Shown here: in pieces, positions 1-8,831 of the stretch
How positions within the stretch are numbered: position 1 is the first letter of the stretch
Layout of the letters: each line of letters opens with the position of its first letter
From: Saprospiraceae bacterium
GTDB lineage: Bacteria; Bacteroidota; Bacteroidia; Chitinophagales; Saprospiraceae
DNA length: 47,429 nucleotides
Direction: 5' to 3'
Assembly (NCBI GenBank): GCA_020628475.1
Contig: JAHDFB010000020.1
Location: forward strand, 1-47,429
The notes under the pieces: generated by a model
Told to the model about the DNA's origin: nothing
Databases searched by the model: none
Seen by the model: the letters and a program-made list of their open reading frames with translations, nothing else
Position numbers and translations under genes: made by a program

Positions 1-103
1 AGTGGATCTCTGAGGTAAATATTGTACCTTGACTGTATAATACTTGTGCCGAAAATATAGTAAAAACTAACGTTAGCGCAAGTAACGTAAAAGTCTGTTT
101 CAT
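1..103 (-). CDS. N-terminus of an exported protein (truncated by window edge)
   Basis: Reading the minus strand from the ATG at 103 gives 34 codons before the window ends. The peptide starts MKQTFTLLALTLVF and continues to a signal-peptidase-like region (FSAQVLYSQG): a basic start, a hydrophobic core of about 15 residues, then small or polar residues. This is a typical Sec signal peptide, so the product is probably periplasmic, outer-membrane or secreted. There is no lipobox cysteine. The rest of the protein lies outside the window, so no function can be given. The gene points away from the antiporter gene, with about 280 bases between them. Confidence 0.6.
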   Translation of the reverse strand, partial: MKQTFTLLALTLVFTIFSAQVLYSQGTIFTSEIH

Positions 104-158
104 ATAATTAAAGTTTAATATCAAGAAATAAATACAATCTTAAAATTAGACCATAATG

Positions 159-179
159 AAGGCTGAATCAAGCCTTTTT
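159..179 (+). terminator. Weak terminator-like hairpin
   Basis: AAGGCT (159-164) pairs with AGCCTT (171-176) across a 6-base loop, followed by a short T run. It reads as a terminator only on the plus strand, yet no plus-strand gene lies upstream of it in the window. The rest of 104-384 shows nothing I can identify. Confidence 0.3.
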
Positions 180-384
180 AGTTTATCCATATGTTAAATT
201 TTAATATATAAAGATAAAATATGTATAACAAGCTATTAAACAGTCATTCATTGATTTGAAAGCAAAAGTTAAAGTATGCAGAGACATTATCCGCGTAGAC
301 ACAGAATACGCTCCTATACCGTGTAAAATCTAAAATGAGCTAATCTATGGTGTTGAAATACCGACTAAATCGATCACACGTTCA

Positions 385-1302
385 TTATTGAATTAAGGTA
401 GAAATGTAATATATATACATAATCAATAACATCCCTCCTTCCCAACGATTGATGCGTCTAGACAAACAAACCAAGGTGAATATTACAGTGGCCCCGACCA
501 TGTATGGTATGTTGAAATCCACCATATCCTGAGAAAATTTCAAATCACCAAATAATCGCGCTATTCCAAGTACCGCGTAAGTATTAAATATATTAGACCC
601 TAATACATTTCCTACAGCAATGGCTTGCTTCCCTTTACGAACTGCCGCTACACTGACTACCACCTCTGGCAATGATGTACCCAAGGCTAAAATGGATAAC
701 GATATGACCTCCTTTGGAACGCCAGCGATTAAACTTAGACTTTCTATAGCTTTTACGGTATATGTGGCGCCTAAACTGACACCTACCCCAGCTAAAACCA
801 ATATCAAAAAGTCCGCCCACTTCGATTTCGGACGTTCCGTTTCTTCGTCCTTATTCCCCCCCAAAGAATTAATCAGGAAGAACACCAATGCTACCAAAAA
901 TAAAATCGCTTCTAACAAACTCAGGGATCCATCCTGAATCATAAAATAGAGTAACACCGCTGAAATCAAAAGCAAGGGCATATCCGCATCCATCACATCG
1001 TGTTGCATTATAATTTCCCTACCTACTACCACTGTAATACCGAGTACTAATAAGATATTGGTAATATTACTTCCCACCACTGTACCGCCAACAATCTCCG
1101 AATTTCCGGACAACACAGACACAATGGACGTGGCTAATTCAGGTAGTGACGTTCCAAATGCAACAATCGTTACACCGATCACAAAAGGAGAAATACCAAA
1201 AGATAGACCAATCTTCTCCGCCTTTTCCACAAAGAAATCACTCGATTTTAGTAGAACAAACAAGGCAACAACAAACATCAGGACATAACCTGCTAATTCC
1301 AT
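385..1302 (-). CDS. Calcium/sodium antiporter, CaCA family (YrbG-like)
   Basis: Inner-membrane cation exchanger of the Ca2+:cation antiporter family, 305 residues, the usual length for YrbG-type members. Two homologous halves are visible, each with the hallmark alpha-repeat: GTSLPELATSI with a following GSNITN in the N-terminal half (about residues 50-80), and GTSLPEVVVSV with GSNIFN in the C-terminal half (about residues 205-240). The acidic residue in each GTSLPE motif is the expected ion ligand. About ten hydrophobic segments are separated by a short polar loop near residues 145-160 (KDEETERPKSK). The gene is monocistronic and divergent from tatC. Whether it moves calcium, sodium or another cation in this organism cannot be read from sequence. 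Confidence 0.9.
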   Translation of the reverse strand: MELAGYVLMFVVALFVLLKSSDFFVEKAEKIGLSFGISPFVIGVTIVAFGTSLPELATSIVSVLSGNSEIVGGTVVGSNITNILLVLGITVVVGREIIMQHDVMDADMPLLLISAVLLYFMIQDGSLSLLEAILFLVALVFFLINSLGGNKDEETERPKSKWADFLILVLAGVGVSLGATYTVKAIESLSLIAGVPKEVISLSILALGTSLPEVVVSVAAVRKGKQAIAVGNVLGSNIFNTYAVLGIARLFGDLKFSQDMVDFNIPYMVGATVIFTLVCLSRRINRWEGGMLLIMYIYYISTLIQ

Positions 1303-1462
1303 GTATTTTATTTTTATATGATCACTTTCGGATCAAAAACTCGACGCATCGTCAAATAATTCCCCAAAATAAACATTCTATTTTATTCATCGTTATTATT
1401 TTTTTCATCTATTCGAATACAAGCTATTTCGAATATTCTAAGAAAAAAATAATTCTCTTATT

Positions 1463-1470
1463 TACTTTTG
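1463..1470 (+). promoter_or_regulatory. -7 promoter element TACTTTTG of tatC
   Basis: TACTTTTG matches the Bacteroidota TAnnTTTG element. Only seven bases separate it from the tatC ATG, so transcription should start at or next to the start codon. No good -33 TTTG is visible. Confidence 0.5.
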
Positions 1471-1477
1471 CGCTGGT

Positions 1478-2314
1478 ATGGCAATATTTGGAAAAAATAA
1501 AAGCAATAAAAAGGAAGAGCAATCTCCTGATGAAATGAGCTTCTTGGATCACCTCGAAGTGCTGAGATGGCATCTCATGAGATCGGTCATCTCCGTGATC
1601 GTGTTTGCTATTGCTTTCTTCTCTTTGGGAAAACAAGTATTCGAGAATATTATCTTCGCTCCCAAAAACAATGATTTCTTAAGTTATCGTGTTTTTTGCT
1701 GGATCTCAGAAGCAACTTGCCTGAAAGATCCAAATCTAACGCTCATTCGAAGAGATTTAGGAGAAGAATTCTTTATTCATATCAAAGTTTCCATCTTTTT
1801 AGGCGTAGCCATGGCGATGCCTTATATATTTTGGGAAATATGGCGTTTCATCAAGCCAGGATTATACGATAATGAAAAGAAACACGCTCGAGGTTTCGTA
1901 TTTATTTGTAGCTCCTTATTTATTTTAGGATTACTCTTTGGTTATTTTGTGATCAGCCCTTTTGCGATTTCATTTCTTTCCAATTATTCCGTAGTCACCG
2001 ATGAAGTATCAGCCACGGCAACACTAGCGAGTTATGTCAACAATTTAACCATGTTCACATTTCCTGCGGGTATACTCTTTCAATTGCCGATCGTCGTCTA
2101 TTTCTTAACAAAAATAGGCTTGATTACTCCTGACTTTCTGAAATCCTACAGACGTCATGCCTATGTGGTGCTCTTAGTATTATCCGCTATCATTACGCCT
2201 CCAGATATTATCTCGCAGGTACTTATTTGTATACCTTTATATGCTTTATACGAGGTCAGTATTTTTATCTCTAAGCGCGTTTACAAGCAAACGGAAGCAG
2301 AATTAACAGCATGA
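1478..2314 (+). CDS. tatC: Sec-independent (twin-arginine) protein translocase TatC
   Basis: Core membrane subunit of the Tat pathway, which exports folded proteins and recognises twin-arginine signal peptides. The 278-residue product has the family N-terminus (MSFLDHLEVLRWHLMRS, residues 20-36), the conserved segment FWEIWRFIKPGLYDNEKK near residue 130 (the F..P.L...E signature) and about six membrane segments. An N-terminal basic, polar extension of about 18 residues precedes the conserved part. An insertion near residues 55-95 (including CWISEATC) is longer than in the E. coli protein and is, from memory, common in Bacteroidota TatC. No tatA or tatB gene is present in the window. The stop overlaps the next start (ATGA), implying co-transcription. 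Confidence 0.95.
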   Translation: MAIFGKNKSNKKEEQSPDEMSFLDHLEVLRWHLMRSVISVIVFAIAFFSLGKQVFENIIFAPKNNDFLSYRVFCWISEATCLKDPNLTLIRRDLGEEFFIHIKVSIFLGVAMAMPYIFWEIWRFIKPGLYDNEKKHARGFVFICSSLFILGLLFGYFVISPFAISFLSNYSVVTDEVSATATLASYVNNLTMFTFPAGILFQLPIVVYFLTKIGLITPDFLKSYRRHAYVVLLVLSAIITPPDIISQVLICIPLYALYEVSIFISKRVYKQTEAELTA

Positions 2315-2760
2315 GTAGATTATCCAGTAACCTAACCATTTTCTTAAAAATCTTCATACCGATCTTTTATATCGTGTTTTTCGGAAGTTTTTTAGTTGGA
2401 TCATTGATTGTCTCCGTACACGACGCGCCCGTGTTGGCCAATCCTATATTCAGATTGAGTTACGCTGCTGTATTTTTGATATTCATCGCCCTACTCTACT
2501 TCAGCTTCATGAAACTAAAACGGGTCGACGCCGACAAAGAACATGTATACATCAATAATTACCTGAAGACATACCGATACAGCTGGGACGATGTGGAGAA
2601 AGTAACCAGTAGAAATTATGGCCTTTTCAGGACCATGAGAATTTACTTCAAATCCAAAACATCCATAGGTAAAAAGATCAGTTTTCTACCCGATACACCT
2701 CTGATTAAAGCCTTTATTCTAGAAAATCCAGAGAGACACGCCCTACTCGCAGACGAATGA
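2311..2760 (+). CDS. Small membrane protein with PH-like soluble domain
   Basis: 149 residues. Two hydrophobic helices (about residues 10-33 and 44-66) are followed by a soluble part of about 80 residues. The pattern there (VYINNYLKTYRYSWDDVEKV, then RIYFKSKTSIGKKISFLP) resembles bacterial PH-like domains that sit behind two-helix hairpins, but the match is by eye only. Its start overlaps the tatC stop by four bases, so it is probably translationally coupled to tatC. Nothing known ties the family to Tat export. It converges on porX. Confidence 0.7.
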   Translation: MSRLSSNLTIFLKIFIPIFYIVFFGSFLVGSLIVSVHDAPVLANPIFRLSYAAVFLIFIALLYFSFMKLKRVDADKEHVYINNYLKTYRYSWDDVEKVTSRNYGLFRTMRIYFKSKTSIGKKISFLPDTPLIKAFILENPERHALLADE

Positions 2761-2805
2761 CACCACTAAGGTGAACAACCATTATACAGTTATTGTACCG
2801 ATGAT

Positions 2806-4359
2806 TTACTTGGGATACAATCGGATGATCGGACAAATCACCTCTTCCAAAGAAATCCCACCATGCTGGAAGGTATCGTTATAATACTTCTGATAATAAT
2901 TGTAATTATTCGGATACAAGAAGAACGTATCGTTCTTCGCAAAAATGAACTTGGAACTCATATTTGGCCTTGGCAAGCCAGCCTTTTCAGGCTCTAAAAT
3001 CTGAAGGACATCTTTCTTATCATATTGCAAGTTCTTTCCAACCTTATACCGCAAATTGGTGGTGGTATCTCGATCAGCAATCACCTTAGAAGGTTGTTTT
3101 ACGCGTATCGTTCCGTGATCGGTGGTCACAACAACCCGCACTTTTTTATCCGCCAATTTCTGAAAAGCTTGCCACAGAGGAGAGTTTAAAAACCATGATT
3201 TAGTCAGCGAACGATAAGCTTTTTCATCACCAGCCAACTCTTTCAATACCTCCATCTCCGTTCGAGCATGAGAAAGCATATCGATAAAATTATACACGAT
3301 GACCGTAATATCATTCTGCAGATAATTCAGAATCTGATCATTCATCTGTTTCGCCTTAGCGACCTTGGTCACCTTAAAATAATCATGTTTGATTTCACGT
3401 CGAACCAAGCGATCCAGCTGTGCCGAAAACAACTCGGCTTCCTTCATATTCTTACCACCCTCTTCATAATCATTCAACCACCATTGAGGATAATGCTTAG
3501 CAATTTCACCCGGCATCATACCGGCAAAAATGGCATTCCGGCTATATTGAGTAGACGTCGGAAGAATGCTATAAAAGTAGTCTTCCTCATCAATGCGGTA
3601 CAATTCTGTAATAATTGGCTCCAAAATTTTCCATTGATCATAACGCAGATTGTCTAAGAGAAATACAACCGTAGGTGTATCATCCAAATGAGGAAGAATT
3701 TTCTTACGCATTAGGTTATGCGACATCACCGGGGCCTCGTCCGCATTTCGTACCCAGTATTCATAATTTTTCTCAACAAATTTAGAAAACGAAGCATTCG
3801 CCTCCGTCTTTTGCATGGATAGAATATCTTCCATTTGATCCACATTTCCATCCTCCAGCTTCAGCTCCCATCCTATGATATTTTTATACATCGAAGCCCA
3901 ATCTTCGATAGAATTTACACTTTGAATATCCATCATAATTTTCCGAAACTCAATCTGATAATCGGAAGCCGTTTTCTCGTGGACCAGTCGTTTATTATCA
4001 ATAATTTTCTTGAGTGTCAAAAGAATCTGATTCGGATTGACTGGTTTGATTAGGTAATCTGCTATTTGAGCGCCGATCGCCTCTTCCATGATATTCTCTG
4101 CCTCATTTTTCGTGATCATGACGACTGGAATGTTTGGTCGTTTCTCTTTGATTTTGGCCAATGTTTCTAGCCCAGTCAGGCCTGGCATACTCTCATCCAG
4201 AAAAACAACATCCAAATCATTATTTGCCTCAATTTCATCCAGCGCATCATTTCCATTGGTCACCGTAATCATCTCATATCCCTTTTTCTCCAAGAAAAAA
4301 AGATGTGGCTTCAACAAGTCAATTTCATCATCCGCCCATAAAATTTTAGCATCACTCAT
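2806..4359 (-). CDS. porX: PorX-type response regulator with PglZ domain (T9SS regulator)
   Basis: 517-residue two-domain protein. Residues 1-120 form a receiver domain: acidic pair D10/D11, phospho-acceptor D55 (VVFLDESMPG), T83 and K105. Residues from about 205 to the end form a PglZ/alkaline-phosphatase-like domain, with DNLRYDQWK (metal-binding aspartate), PTSTQYSRNAIFAG (nucleophile threonine region) and VVTTDHGT. This architecture defines PorX, which in Porphyromonas gingivalis and Flavobacterium works with the kinase PorY to control the type IX secretion system and has phosphodiesterase activity. The partner kinase gene is not in the window. Several predicted T9SS cargo proteins are encoded elsewhere in it, consistent with this role. 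Confidence 0.9.
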   Translation of the reverse strand: MSDAKILWADDEIDLLKPHLFFLEKKGYEMITVTNGNDALDEIEANNDLDVVFLDESMPGLTGLETLAKIKEKRPNIPVVMITKNEAENIMEEAIGAQIADYLIKPVNPNQILLTLKKIIDNKRLVHEKTASDYQIEFRKIMMDIQSVNSIEDWASMYKNIIGWELKLEDGNVDQMEDILSMQKTEANASFSKFVEKNYEYWVRNADEAPVMSHNLMRKKILPHLDDTPTVVFLLDNLRYDQWKILEPIITELYRIDEEDYFYSILPTSTQYSRNAIFAGMMPGEIAKHYPQWWLNDYEEGGKNMKEAELFSAQLDRLVRREIKHDYFKVTKVAKAKQMNDQILNYLQNDITVIVYNFIDMLSHARTEMEVLKELAGDEKAYRSLTKSWFLNSPLWQAFQKLADKKVRVVVTTDHGTIRVKQPSKVIADRDTTTNLRYKVGKNLQYDKKDVLQILEPEKAGLPRPNMSSKFIFAKNDTFFLYPNNYNYYQKYYNDTFQHGGISLEEVICPIIRLYPK

Positions 4360-4474
4360 ATAGTAAAAAGTTTAGATTTTTTGTCTTCTGTAAATCTCCG
4401 AAAAATATTTGAAGCTTAAACGACTTCCAAGATAGAACTAGTATCAATCCAAGTGTATTTCCATTGATTTTTTA

Positions 4475-4592
4475 GGGCGTGCACTGATTATCAATGCATT
4501 GGCATAGATAATCAGTACCAGGCTATTCGAGGTTACATCCTTCACGGACGTTCAGGACCGCTTTGTCAAGCGGCCTCTACTATCCTTCACGC
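4475..4592 (+). repeat. Structured intergenic repeat, copy 1
   Basis: Begins GGGCGTGC and ends TATCCTTCACGC. A perfect 10-bp hairpin (4483-4492 with 4507-4516) follows the GGGCGTGC head. A second hairpin, CCGCTT/AAGCGG, lies at about 4558-4573. The segment between shares ATCCTTC, TCAGGACC and CTACTATC with the copy at 24554-24684 on the minus strand. It occupies most of the 325-base porX/HD-phosphohydrolase gap. Confidence 0.7.
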
Positions 4593-4670
4593 GGTGTCCG
4601 CCGTTTAAAAAGTCGCTTGTAATCCTACTTTTCCACCGCAGCTTCTTGTTTCTTAAAAACATAAAAAGCC

Positions 4671-4678
4671 TAACTTTG
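4671..4678 (+). promoter_or_regulatory. -7 promoter element TAACTTTG
   Basis: TAACTTTG matches TAnnTTTG and ends six bases before the ATG at 4685. A TTG about 22 bases upstream may be the -33 element. It decides the start: an in-frame upstream codon at 4646 would lie ahead of the promoter. Confidence 0.5.
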
Positions 4679-4684
4679 TATCCG

Positions 4685-5911
4685 ATGAATAAGAAAAAAC
4701 TAATCAACGATCCGGTTTACGGTTTTATACAATATCCTTATGACATTCTGTACGAAATAATCGACCACCCTTATGTACAAAGATTGCGCAGAATATCGCA
4801 AATGGGGCTCACACACTATGTCTATCCAGGAGCTGTTCATACACGATTCCATCATACCCTAGGAGCCCTACATCTGATGACGAATGCCATCAATACGCTG
4901 CGATCAAAGGATATAGAAATCACTGATTTAGAGGCAAAAGGAGCATGTATCGCTATATTAATGCACGATATTGGACACGGTCCTTTTTCGCATGCATTAG
5001 AACATAAAATAATTCGTGTAAACCATGAATTCCTTTCCTTACAGTTCATGGAAGAATTAAAAAACACGTTTGGAAAACCGGTCGAAGTAGCCATTCAAAT
5101 ATTCAAAAACGAACATCACAAACATTACTTACACCAACTAGTTAGTAGTCAATTGGATATGGATCGTATGGACTACCTCACGCGCGATAGCTTCTTTACA
5201 GGTGTCGTGGAAGGCAAAATTGGCTATGATCGCATCATTAAAATGCTCCATGTTCAGAATAACGAATTAGTAGTCGAAGAAAAAGGAATACACAGTGTCG
5301 AAAAATTCCTGATGGCGAGACGAATGATGTATTGGCAAGTTTATCTACATAAGACATCCGTGGCCATTGAAAATATGTTAAAGAAAGTGGTGGACCGATT
5401 ACAAGAGCTCATCGATGCTAAAAACCACGATTGGATCCAAAATTGTGTGCCGGAAAATCTATACTTTTTCCTCAACAATCGCATCGACAAAAGCGACTTT
5501 ACCATCGATAAAAAGCAAATATTAGACAGATTTTCGACCTTAGACGAATACGATTTATACTTTTCATTGAAAAAATTTGTGGACGGAAAAGATCCACTAC
5601 TCGCTTATCTTTCCAAAAGTATTCTACATCGAAAAATTTTCAGTGTACAAATAAAGGATGCACCTTTCACTTTGGAGGAAGTCGAAAATATCAAGACTAA
5701 ACTATTGAAGGAGAGCACGATAAATATTAATGAGATCGATGATCTAATATTATTGGCAGAAGAAAGTAATATTTCTTACAGCCCTCAAAAAGAATCGATT
5801 AAAATTTTAAAGAAGAATGGCGAGGTAATTCCGATCAATCAATACAGCCAAAATCTAATTGACACAATGTTAATTAACAGATACTTTTTATGTTATCCAA
5901 AGATATATTAG
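4685..5911 (+). CDS. HD-superfamily phosphohydrolase (dNTPase-like)
   Basis: 408 residues. Metal-binding HD-domain residues are visible in order: H56/H57 (TRFHHTLG), H94-D95 (LMHDIGHGPFSHALE) and D158 (SSQLDMDRMDYLTRD). This spacing is that of the COG1078-type HD phosphohydrolases related to SAMHD1 and bacterial dNTP triphosphohydrolases. Likely cytoplasmic nucleotide hydrolysis, but the substrate cannot be inferred. I start at the ATG at 4685 (MNKKKLINDPVYGF), because family members begin this way and a promoter element lies just upstream. The C-terminal 150 residues are charged and not recognised in detail. Confidence 0.85.
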   Translation: MNKKKLINDPVYGFIQYPYDILYEIIDHPYVQRLRRISQMGLTHYVYPGAVHTRFHHTLGALHLMTNAINTLRSKDIEITDLEAKGACIAILMHDIGHGPFSHALEHKIIRVNHEFLSLQFMEELKNTFGKPVEVAIQIFKNEHHKHYLHQLVSSQLDMDRMDYLTRDSFFTGVVEGKIGYDRIIKMLHVQNNELVVEEKGIHSVEKFLMARRMMYWQVYLHKTSVAIENMLKKVVDRLQELIDAKNHDWIQNCVPENLYFFLNNRIDKSDFTIDKKQILDRFSTLDEYDLYFSLKKFVDGKDPLLAYLSKSILHRKIFSVQIKDAPFTLEEVENIKTKLLKESTININEIDDLILLAEESNISYSPQKESIKILKKNGEVIPINQYSQNLIDTMLINRYFLCYPKIY

Positions 5912-5920
5912 TAGATTTGT

Positions 5921-5954
5921 GGTCTTGTTAAGACAAAAAAAGTTGGGTCTTAAC
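5921..5954. promoter_or_regulatory. Triple GTCTT/AAGAC motif upstream of the OmpA-repeat gene
   Basis: GTCTT at 5922-5926, AAGAC at 5930-5934 and GTCTT at 5947-5951 make two alternative inverted repeats, one of them GTTAAGAC/GTCTTAAC (5927-5954). No T tract follows, so it is not an obvious terminator. Its position suggests an operator for the gene at 6049; this is inference. Confidence 0.3.
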
Positions 5955-6048
5955 ACAATAAAAGTTTATATGAAATCGATACAACAAATCGACAAACTAT
6001 ATTTACTAAATTAATCCTATTTTTTAATTGCAAAATTTATTGTTTACT

Positions 6049-8598
6049 ATGAGAGGACTTAGTTCTATCCTAACGTCGGTCTTTATGTTGATAGCAGTGT
6101 TCGCATTTGCTCAACCTTCTTCCGACCTATCTTCAGCTGAGGCTGGAAAATGTTATGCTAAGTGTTTGATTCAAGACGAATACCAAACCGTAACAGAACA
6201 AGTACTGACAAGAGCGGCTTCACAGCGAGTGGAAGTTGTACCTGCAGTATATGAAACTGTTACTGAGCAAGTATTATCAAAAGAAGCAGGTAATACATTA
6301 AGTTCCGTTTCTGCTCAATTTGAGACAGTTACAGAACAAGTATTATCTAAAGAAGCAGGTAGCACGCTTAGTGTTGTTCCAGCTACTTTTGAAACAGTTA
6401 CTGAGCAAGTATTAGCGAGAACTAATGCTGAAGGTTTCAGAGCTGTTTGTAATACTGCTGCTTCCGGATCAGTTAGTTCTGGAGGATCTGCTGGTAGCGG
6501 ATCAAATGGTGTTGGTTCAGTAGTTTTAAGCACGAGCAGAGATGCTGATGGTGACGTAATCACTACGGCTAGTTGTGCTCCTGAAACTATTACTGAGCAA
6601 GTATTGTCTAAAGAAGCTTACACGACGATCACTACAACTCCTGCGACTTTCGAAGACGTTACGGAACAAGTATTGGTGAAAGAAGCTTACACAACCCTAA
6701 AAGTAATCCCAGCTACTTTTGAAACAGTATCAGAGCAAGTATTAGAGCAAGAAGCTTATACTACTTTATCTGTAACCCCAGCTACTTTTGAAACAGTTAC
6801 TGAGCAAGTAATGACGGCTCAAGCTACTGCTAAATTAGTTATCAAGCCTGCTAAGTATGAGACTTATACGGAGCAAGTTCTTTCTAAAGAAGCATATTCT
6901 ACAATTACTACTTCTCCAGCTGTTTATGAAACAGTTACTGAGCAAGTATTAGTAAAAGAAGCATACAACACGTTAGCAGTTGTACCTGCCGTTTACGAAA
7001 CTGTTACTGAGCAAGTACTTACTAAAGAAGCTTCTACAACTATCGAAAGAAGACCAGCGAAGTATGAAACTCAAACAGAGCAGATCGAGGTTACTCCTGC
7101 ATCTACGAAGTGGGTTAAGAAAAAAGCAGACAAAAATTGTCTTTCTGCTAACCCAGAAGATTGTTTAGTTTGGTGTTTAGTTGAAGTACCTGCTGCTTAC
7201 AGAACTGTAACGAAGTCAGTTAGAGTTGGATGTGACGATGGTTGGACTGATATGGGTGACGATTGTACAAAAGTAAATGAAGTACCTGCTGTATACTCAA
7301 CTAGATCTTATCAAAAACTAGTTACTCCAGCTACTACTCAAATTACTGAAGTACCAGCTCAATACGAAACTAGATCTTACCAGAAATTAGTTTCTCCTCC
7401 TACTACAAACAAAGTAGATGTTCCTGCAGTATATACTACAAGAACAATCACGAAGGTAGCTTCTCCAGCTTCAACAGAGGTTGTTGAAATTCCTGCACAG
7501 TACGAAACAAGATCTTACCAAAAATTAGCTACGCCTGCATCTGTTAACACAACAGAAGTTGCTGCTAAATATGGAACTAGATCTTACCAGAAGTTAGTTT
7601 CTGATGCTTCTACAGAATCTGTAACAGTTCCTGCTGCTTACACAACAAGAACATACAGAAAATTAGCTACGCCTGCTGCAAGCAACACAACAGAAGTACC
7701 TGCTGCTTACACAACTAGATCTTACCGAGTAGCTGCTACACCAACAGCAGAAGCTACACCATGTGGAAGTTCTTCTACATTAAGCGGTGTTAACTTCGCT
7801 TCAGGTTCTGCAGAGTTAATCGGAAACTCTATGTCTGTAATCAAAAATGCTGCTGACAAGTTGAAAACGGATGAAGGATGTACAGCAAGAATTGTTGGAC
7901 ATACTGATAGCCAAGGTACTGATGCAGCTAACCAATCTCTTTCTCAAAGAAGAGCAAGAGCGGTTTACAATGCACTTGTAAACTTAGGAATTAGCGCTAG
8001 CAGATTAAGCTACGAAGGAATGGGAGAATCTTCTCCAATTGCTGATAACAACACAGCATCTGGAAGAGCTGCTAACAGAAGAATCGAATTAGTTTCTTCT
8101 TGTGGTGGAGCAAGCGACTGTAATGTATATACTACAAGAAGCTACCAAAAATTAGTTTCTGATGCATCAACTACTTCTACTGAAGTAGCTGCTCAATATA
8201 CATCTAGATCTTACCAGAAATTATCTTCTGACGCAACTTCTAACGCTTCTGATATTGCTGCTCAATACGAAACTAGATCTTACCAGAAATTAGTTTCTCC
8301 AGCAACTACAAGAACTGTAGATATTCCTGCACAGTATAAGACAATCACAAAAACAAATCTTGTTAAAAAAGGTGGAATCACTGAATGGAGACAAGTTGTT
8401 TGTGATACAGATGTTACTCCAGACCTAGTAAGAAGAGTACAATCTGCTCTTAAAGCTAAAGGATACGATCCAGGACCTGTTGATAACAGCTTTGGTGGAA
8501 AAACTAAAAAAGCTTTAGTTCAATTCCAAAAAGATAACAACTTGCCTATCGGATCTTTAGATCTTGAAACGCTTAAAGCTCTTGGTGTAAACCAATAA
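6049..8598 (+). CDS. Repetitive OmpA/peptidoglycan-binding envelope protein
   Basis: 849 residues from the ATG at 6049 (a TTG at 6028 is less likely), beginning with a signal peptide (MRGLSSILTSVFMLIAVFAFAQ). Residues from about 40 to 375 hold twelve units of about 23 residues built on YETVTEQVLSKEA..T....PA, one interrupted by a Gly/Ser-rich insert. Residues from about 415 to 775 hold ten units of a second type, Y.TRSYQKLVSPAT...V.A. An OmpA-family domain (about 575-685; GHTDSQGT, NRRIEL) sits between the seventh and eighth of these. A PG_binding_1-like domain (about 788-849; VQSALKAKGYDPGPVDNSFG) ends the protein. Two domains that can bind peptidoglycan suggest a wall-anchored periplasmic or outer-membrane protein. 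The repeats are not a family I recognise. Codon use is uniform and T/A-ending, suggesting high expression. Confidence 0.8.
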   Translation: MRGLSSILTSVFMLIAVFAFAQPSSDLSSAEAGKCYAKCLIQDEYQTVTEQVLTRAASQRVEVVPAVYETVTEQVLSKEAGNTLSSVSAQFETVTEQVLSKEAGSTLSVVPATFETVTEQVLARTNAEGFRAVCNTAASGSVSSGGSAGSGSNGVGSVVLSTSRDADGDVITTASCAPETITEQVLSKEAYTTITTTPATFEDVTEQVLVKEAYTTLKVIPATFETVSEQVLEQEAYTTLSVTPATFETVTEQVMTAQATAKLVIKPAKYETYTEQVLSKEAYSTITTSPAVYETVTEQVLVKEAYNTLAVVPAVYETVTEQVLTKEASTTIERRPAKYETQTEQIEVTPASTKWVKKKADKNCLSANPEDCLVWCLVEVPAAYRTVTKSVRVGCDDGWTDMGDDCTKVNEVPAVYSTRSYQKLVTPATTQITEVPAQYETRSYQKLVSPPTTNKVDVPAVYTTRTITKVASPASTEVVEIPAQYETRSYQKLATPASVNTTEVAAKYGTRSYQKLVSDASTESVTVPAAYTTRTYRKLATPAASNTTEVPAAYTTRSYRVAATPTAEATPCGSSSTLSGVNFASGSAELIGNSMSVIKNAADKLKTDEGCTARIVGHTDSQGTDAANQSLSQRRARAVYNALVNLGISASRLSYEGMGESSPIADNNTASGRAANRRIELVSSCGGASDCNVYTTRSYQKLVSDASTTSTEVAAQYTSRSYQKLSSDATSNASDIAAQYETRSYQKLVSPATTRTVDIPAQYKTITKTNLVKKGGITEWRQVVCDTDVTPDLVRRVQSALKAKGYDPGPVDNSFGGKTKKALVQFQKDNNLPIGSLDLETLKALGVNQ

Positions 8599-8631
8599 GA
8601 AAATAGATTCTTGATAGAATCTTAAGAAATG

Positions 8632-8664
8632 AACCCGATACTGAAATTCAGTATCGGGTTTTTT
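8632..8664 (+). terminator. Rho-independent terminator of the OmpA-repeat gene
   Basis: AACCCGATACTGAA pairs with TTCAGTATCGGGTT and is followed by a T run: a strong, GC-closed stem of more than 10 bp, 33 bases after the stop codon. Confidence 0.9.
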
Positions 8665-8790
8665 CTTTGCCCCATATTTCCAAAATTGTCAATCACCCTG
8701 TCCATATTCTATCAAAATAGACAACAATAGCCAGCTTCAAAGGTCCACATTTACTAGCTTCTTAAAAATAATCACCAAAAAAGGGAACGA

Positions 8791-8831
8791 AATGCATGTC
8801 TCATTACACTAATAATAAAAGGACATGCATT
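8791..8831 (+). promoter_or_regulatory. Perfect 10-bp hairpin enclosing the start codon
   Basis: AATGCATGTC (8791-8800) is the exact reverse complement of GACATGCATT (8822-8831), with a 21-base loop. The ATG at 8825 lies inside the 3' arm. In RNA this would sequester the start codon of the RAYT-like gene; as ssDNA it resembles the end hairpins recognised by Y1 transposases. Confidence 0.7.

Noticed and set aside
4646-4684. Upstream extension of the HD phosphohydrolase
   Set aside because: It would start ahead of the TAACTTTG promoter element and adds sequence unlike the family N-terminus.
6315-6563. Minus-strand open frame within the OmpA-repeat gene
   Set aside because: Antisense shadow of the repeats; no start signal or product features.
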